Assembly: GCA_016282915.1 (NCBI GenBank)
Contig: JAEELW010000118.1
Location: forward strand, 1 to 34,876
Source: Lachnospiraceae bacterium
Lineage (GTDB): Bacteria; Bacillota; Clostridia; Lachnospirales; Lachnospiraceae
Direction of reading: 5' to 3'
Length of the DNA stretch: 34,876 nt
Part shown: positions 31,216 to 34,876 of the stretch, in pieces
Numbering within the stretch: the first letter of the stretch is position 1
Layout of the letters: each line of letters starts with the position of its first letter
Notes under the pieces: generated by a model
Told to the model about the DNA's origin: nothing
The model's database searches: none
The model's input: the letters and a program-made list of their open reading frames with translations, nothing else
Program-made: the position numbers and the translations under genes

Positions 31216-33593
31216 CGCGTACCGCTCCTCTGGTAAAAGGCCTGTCCGAGCACTTCGTCCATGGTCTTCATATACAGGATCTCCACGCCGCCGGTGATCT
31301 CCTTATCGATCTCTTCCACATCCCTGCGGTTTTCTTCGGGAAGAAGCACCGTGCGTATCCCCAGCGTCTTTGCCGCCAGGATCTTTTCCTTCAGCCCGCC
31401 TACCGGCATCACGCGTCCGCGCAGCGAGATCTCGCCGGTCATGGCCAGATCCCTGCGGAGCTTCTTCCCGGTAATGGCCGAGAGTACCGCTGTCGCCATC
31501 GTGATCCCCGCGGAAGGTCCGTCCTTGGGTACCGCTCCTTCGGGAATATGGATATGGATATCATGCTCCTGGAAATAAGTGGCGGCAATGCCGTAACGTG
31601 CAGCGATGGAACGCACATAAGAGAGGCCCGCCATCGCGGATTCCTTCATCACGTCGCCCAGCTGTCCGGTCAGGGCCAGCTCGCCTTTCCCGGGCATAAT
31701 GTTCACTTCGATCTGAAGCGTATCGCCGCCGACACTGGTCCAGGCCAGCCCGCGTGCGATGCCCACTTCGTTCTTTCCTTTCAGTCTTTCCTTCGGGAAG
31801 CGTATCTTTCCGAGGAATTCTTCGAGGTTTGCCTCGCTCACGCGGATCGCTCCGCTCTCCTTACGGCTTCCCCTCTTTCCCCTGCGCTCCAGGATCTTTA
31901 CGGCTGCCTTGCGGCAGAGCTTGTCCAGCTCGCGCTCCAGCTCGCGTACGCCGGCTTCGCGGCAGTAGCACTCGATGATCAGGCGGATCGCTCCGTCCGA
32001 TACATGCAGCTGTGAATTCTCTATCCCGTTACGCTCAAACACCTTTTTGATCAGGTGTTCCTTTGCGATATGAAACTTTTCGTTCGCCGTATAACCGGCG
32101 ATCTCGATGATCTCCATACGGTCCAGCAAGGGCCGCGGAATCGTGCTCTCATCATTGGCCGTCGCGATAAAGAGTACCTGCGACAGGTCCATGGGCAGCT
32201 CCACATAATGATCGCGGAAATTCCGGTTCTGCTCCGAATCCAGTACCTCCAGCATGGCAGAGGCCGTGTCGCCGTGATAATCGGCGCTCATCTTGTCGAT
32301 CTCGTCCAGAAGCATCAGCGGATCCTTTACACCCGCCTGCTTCAGGCCCGCGCTGATCCGGCCCGGCATCGCACCCACATAGGTCTTGCGGTGCCCGCGG
32401 ATCTCGGCTTCGTCACGCACGCCGCCGAGGCAGATCCTCACATAAGGACGCTCCGTAGCCTCCGCGATGGATCTCGCGATGGAGGTCTTGCCCGTTCCGG
32501 GAGGTCCCACCAGACAGAGGATGGGGCTGTCGCCCTTTTTCGTAAGACTGCGTACCGCAAGATACTCGAGCACGCGCTCCTTCACATCCTTTAAGCCGTA
32601 ATGGTCGCGCTCCAGCACTTCCCGGGCTTTTTTGATGTCCACAGTACCGTTATAGCCTTCCGACGTCTTGTCCCAGGGCAGATCCAGCAGGGTCTCGATA
32701 TAGGATCGCAGCACGGCGCTCTCCGGATTGCTGAAGCCGTTCTGCTCCAGGTGGCGGATCTCCTTCGCCAACTTGTCCTTCACTTCCTGGGGTGCCTGAA
32801 GCTCCTCCGCTGCCTTGCGGTACTGCTCGGCTTCGGAAAGCTCGTCTCCGTCCTCTTCCAGTTCGCTCTGGATATAAGCCATCTGCTCACGCAGGATATA
32901 TTCCTTCTGATGCTGGTCCACCTGGCGGCTGATCTTTTCCGAAAGCTCTTTCCGCTCCTGAATGATCGCCACTTCCCGATCCAGGCTCTTCACCAGCTCC
33001 TCACAGCGCAGGGCGCAGTCTTCGATCTCAAAGATGCGCTGCTTCTCGTCATCGTCCATCGGCAGATTGGCGCAGATCCGGTCCGCAAGCTCCCCGAGCT
33101 TTTTCACACGGCGGAGGATCAGCGCAAGCCGCTGGTCGCCGGAGCCGGATTCACGGACGAAACGTTCGTAAGCCGCCAGCACTTCGCGGCGGATCGCTTC
33201 GCTCTTTGTCGCATCCTTCGGCTCACGCTCTTTTACTTCGCGCAGTTCCGCCGAAAAAAAGCCTGCGGAATCCTCTTCCAGATTCACAAGCTTCGCCCGC
33301 TGCAGTCCCTGTACCTGAATGCGCATCAGACCGCTGCCCAGCTTCAGTACCTGACGGATCAGCGCCACGCAGCCCACTGCTGCCGGCTTCTGTTCCTTCC
33401 CGTCTTCCGACAGGTCACGCACGATAAAAGCCTGCTGGTCGGATATCATCGCCGTCTCCACGGCTTTCATCGCCGCTTTCTGCGACAGGTCAAATTGCAG
33501 ACTGACCCCCGGAAAGAGGGTCAGTTCATTTTCCAGGATCGCAGGCAGATTCCGGATATTATTATTTTTCTTTGATGTTTCTTCTCTATTCAT
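31212..33593 (-). CDS. lon: ATP-dependent protease Lon
   Basis: The 793-residue protein is a full-length LonA: N-terminal substrate-binding domain (about 12-205), coiled helical region, AAA+ module with Walker A GPPGTGKT at 363-370 and Walker [11 protein letters not shown], sensor regions, and a C-terminal protease domain with the catalytic dyad Ser694 (PKDGPSAG) and about Lys737 (GGLKEK). It degrades misfolded and regulatory proteins in the cytoplasm. It starts four bases after the clpX stop and overlaps engB, so the three are one operon. No CIRCE or CtsR operator is visible inside the window, since the operon promoter lies outside. Confidence 0.98.
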   Translation of the reverse strand: MNREETSKKNNNIRNLPAILENELTLFPGVSLQFDLSQKAAMKAVETAMISDQQAFIVRDLSEDGKEQKPAAVGCVALIRQVLKLGSGLMRIQVQGLQRAKLVNLEEDSAGFFSAELREVKEREPKDATKSEAIRREVLAAYERFVRESGSGDQRLALILRRVKKLGELADRICANLPMDDDEKQRIFEIEDCALRCEELVKSLDREVAIIQERKELSEKISRQVDQHQKEYILREQMAYIQSELEEDGDELSEAEQYRKAAEELQAPQEVKDKLAKEIRHLEQNGFSNPESAVLRSYIETLLDLPWDKTSEGYNGTVDIKKAREVLERDHYGLKDVKERVLEYLAVRSLTKKGDSPILCLVGPPGTGKTSIARSIAEATERPYVRICLGGVRDEAEIRGHRKTYVGAMPGRISAGLKQAGVKDPLMLLDEIDKMSADYHGDTASAMLEVLDSEQNRNFRDHYVELPMDLSQVLFIATANDESTIPRPLLDRMEIIEIAGYTANEKFHIAKEHLIKKVFERNGIENSQLHVSDGAIRLIIECYCREAGVRELERELDKLCRKAAVKILERRGKRGSRKESGAIRVSEANLEEFLGKIRFPKERLKGKNEVGIARGLAWTSVGGDTLQIEVNIMPGKGELALTGQLGDVMKESAMAGLSYVRSIAARYGIAATYFQEHDIHIHIPEGAVPKDGPSAGITMATAVLSAITGKKLRRDLAMTGEISLRGRVMPVGGLKEKILAAKTLGIRTVLLPEENRRDVEEIDKEITGGVEILYMKTMDEVLGQAFYQRSGTR

Positions 33594-33597
33594 TTCC

Positions 33598-34876
33598 TCA
33601 CGCGTGTTTGCGCTCGATCTTCACCTTCCGGTCAGTTTTCTTGGATTTTTTATCCGATCTGGTCCCGTGTTCGATCTTCGGCGGCTCCGTTCCCTCTACC
33701 GAAGCACGCGTGATCACGCACTTGGTAATGGTCTCGTCCGAAGGGATCGTGTACATCACGTCCATCATGGTATCCTCCAGGATAGAACGCAGGCCTCTGG
33801 CACCGATCTTGCGGTCAAGAGCCTTCTGCGCGATCAGATCCAGCGCATCATCTTCAAATTCCAGTTCCACACCGTCCATTTCAAACAGACGGATATACTG
33901 CTTTGTCAGAGCATTCTTCGGCTCCTTCAGGATACGTATCATCGCATCCCTGTCCAGCCCGTCCAGCACCGCGCCCACCGGCACGCGCCCGACAAATTCG
34001 GGGATCAGGCCGAATTTGATAAAATCCTGCGGCGTCACCGAATGCAGCAGCTTGGAGATATCCTCCTCGCGCTTGCTCGTAAGCTCCGCCTTGAAGCCTA
34101 TGGTCTTTTTGTTCAAACGGTCACCGATGATCTTTTCCAGGCCGTCGAAAGCGCCTCCGCAGATAAAGAGGATGTTGGTCGTATCGATCTGCAGAAGCTC
34201 CTGCTGCGGATGCTTGCGTCCACCCTGGGGCGGTACCGACGCCAATGTACCCTCGATGATCTTTAACAGAGCCTGCTGCACGCCTTCACCGGACACATCA
34301 CGGGTGATGGACACGTTCTCGCTCTTTTTGGTGATCTTGTCGATCTCATCGATGTATACGATGCCGTACTGCGCTTTCTCGATATCGTTATCCGCCGCCT
34401 GGATCAGCTTGAGCAGGATGTTCTCCACGTCCTCACCGACATAACCGGCCTCGGTCAGCGTCGTCGCATCGGCGATGGCAAAAGGCACGCCCAGCGTTCT
34501 CGCCAGGGACTGCGCCAGATAGGTCTTACCCGAACCCGTAGGTCCCACCATAATGATATTGGACTTCTGCAGCTCCACATCGTCCTTTTTCTTCGGGGCC
34601 GTGATCCTTTTGTAATGGTTGTAGACCGCGACCGAAAGGATCTTCTTGGCCTCTTCCTGGCCGATGACGTAGCTGTCCAGGAACTCGCGGATCTGCTGCG
34701 GCTTGAGGAGGTTGATCTCCATATCCGCCACGCCGCCGTCCTCGTTGTAATCCGGGAATTCGTCCTCTTCCGAGATGATATCCGAGCAGATCTCCACGCA
34801 CTCGTCGCAGATATAGATCCCCTCGGGGCCGGCGATCATCCGCCTTGCCATATCCTGCGGCTTCCCGCAGAAGGAA
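33598..34876 (-). CDS. clpX: ATP-dependent Clp protease ATP-binding subunit ClpX (5' end outside window)
   Basis: The open frame runs to the window edge, with codons for SFCGKPQD before the first visible ATG (34851), so the true start lies beyond. The zinc-finger remnant (FCGK, then [14 protein letters not shown]) is followed by the AAA+ module with [15 protein letters not shown] (Walker A), YIDEIDKI (Walker B), the pore-loop GYVGED, the [11 protein letters not shown] region and the [12 protein letters not shown] sensor-2 segment. ClpX unfolds substrates for ClpP. The C-terminal tail is lysine-rich. lon follows by four bases. Confidence 0.97.
   Translation of the reverse strand, partial: SFCGKPQDMARRMIAGPEGIYICDECVEICSDIISEEDEFPDYNEDGGVADMEINLLKPQQIREFLDSYVIGQEEAKKILSVAVYNHYKRITAPKKKDDVELQKSNIIMVGPTGSGKTYLAQSLARTLGVPFAIADATTLTEAGYVGEDVENILLKLIQAADNDIEKAQYGIVYIDEIDKITKKSENVSITRDVSGEGVQQALLKIIEGTLASVPPQGGRKHPQQELLQIDTTNILFICGGAFDGLEKIIGDRLNKKTIGFKAELTSKREEDISKLLHSVTPQDFIKFGLIPEFVGRVPVGAVLDGLDRDAMIRILKEPKNALTKQYIRLFEMDGVELEFEDDALDLIAQKALDRKIGARGLRSILEDTMMDVMYTIPSDETITKCVITRASVEGTEPPKIEHGTRSDKKSKKTDRKVKIERKHA

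Overview
The window reads as chromosomal DNA of a moderately GC-rich Clostridia member, most likely Lachnospiraceae. This is judged from gene content, clean sigma-A promoters with 17-bp spacers, AGGAGG-type ribosome sites and U-tract terminators, not from a database search. Almost every gene lies on the minus strand, so the reading order below runs right to left in transcription.

Layout. 1-3786 is an accessory island. It holds the end of an IS21-like element that cuts off a nuclease-family-like ORF, an IS110-family transposase with a long non-coding flank, and a regular 54-bp tandem array with 23 copies of a hairpin whose arms are invariant. 3787-5929 is housekeeping: rplM-rpsI from a consensus promoter, divergent from tRNA-Gln and miaA. 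5934-7340 is a GAF-GGDEF protein. 7645-12960 is a surface/polyphosphate-type cluster: an OmpR/HK two-component pair, then a VTC-domain protein, a DUF4956 membrane protein and a beta-helix lipoprotein. 13064-15304 holds a DUF362 ferredoxin-like protein and a membrane acyltransferase, with long inverted-repeat elements on both sides. 15522-20199 carries tRNA-His, tRNA-Arg, a zinc-ribbon/coiled-coil/Sel1 protein, an SH3-3D cell-wall protein, an HPr-like protein without the phospho-histidine, and tRNA-Gly. 20265-21605 encodes a membrane-anchored GH3-fold protein that has lost its catalytic residues. 21910-22376 is an intergenic unit with its own promoter and terminator, a candidate unidentified RNA. 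22723-25284 is hom-lysC. 25395-25561 is a small MITE-like insertion behind a tetR gene. 26295-26699 is a small membrane-anchored acidic protein. 26782-29395 is an overlapping DUF2225 / acyltransferase / glycosyltransferase operon. 29507-34876 is a DHH phosphoesterase and the conserved clpX-lon-engB run, with clpX cut by the window edge.

The most promising unexplained signals are the 54-bp hairpin array beside the IS110 element and the orphan transcription unit downstream of lysC. Next come the two apparently dead-enzyme paralogues (GH3-like and HPr-like) and the VTC/DUF4956/lipoprotein cluster next to its two-component system.
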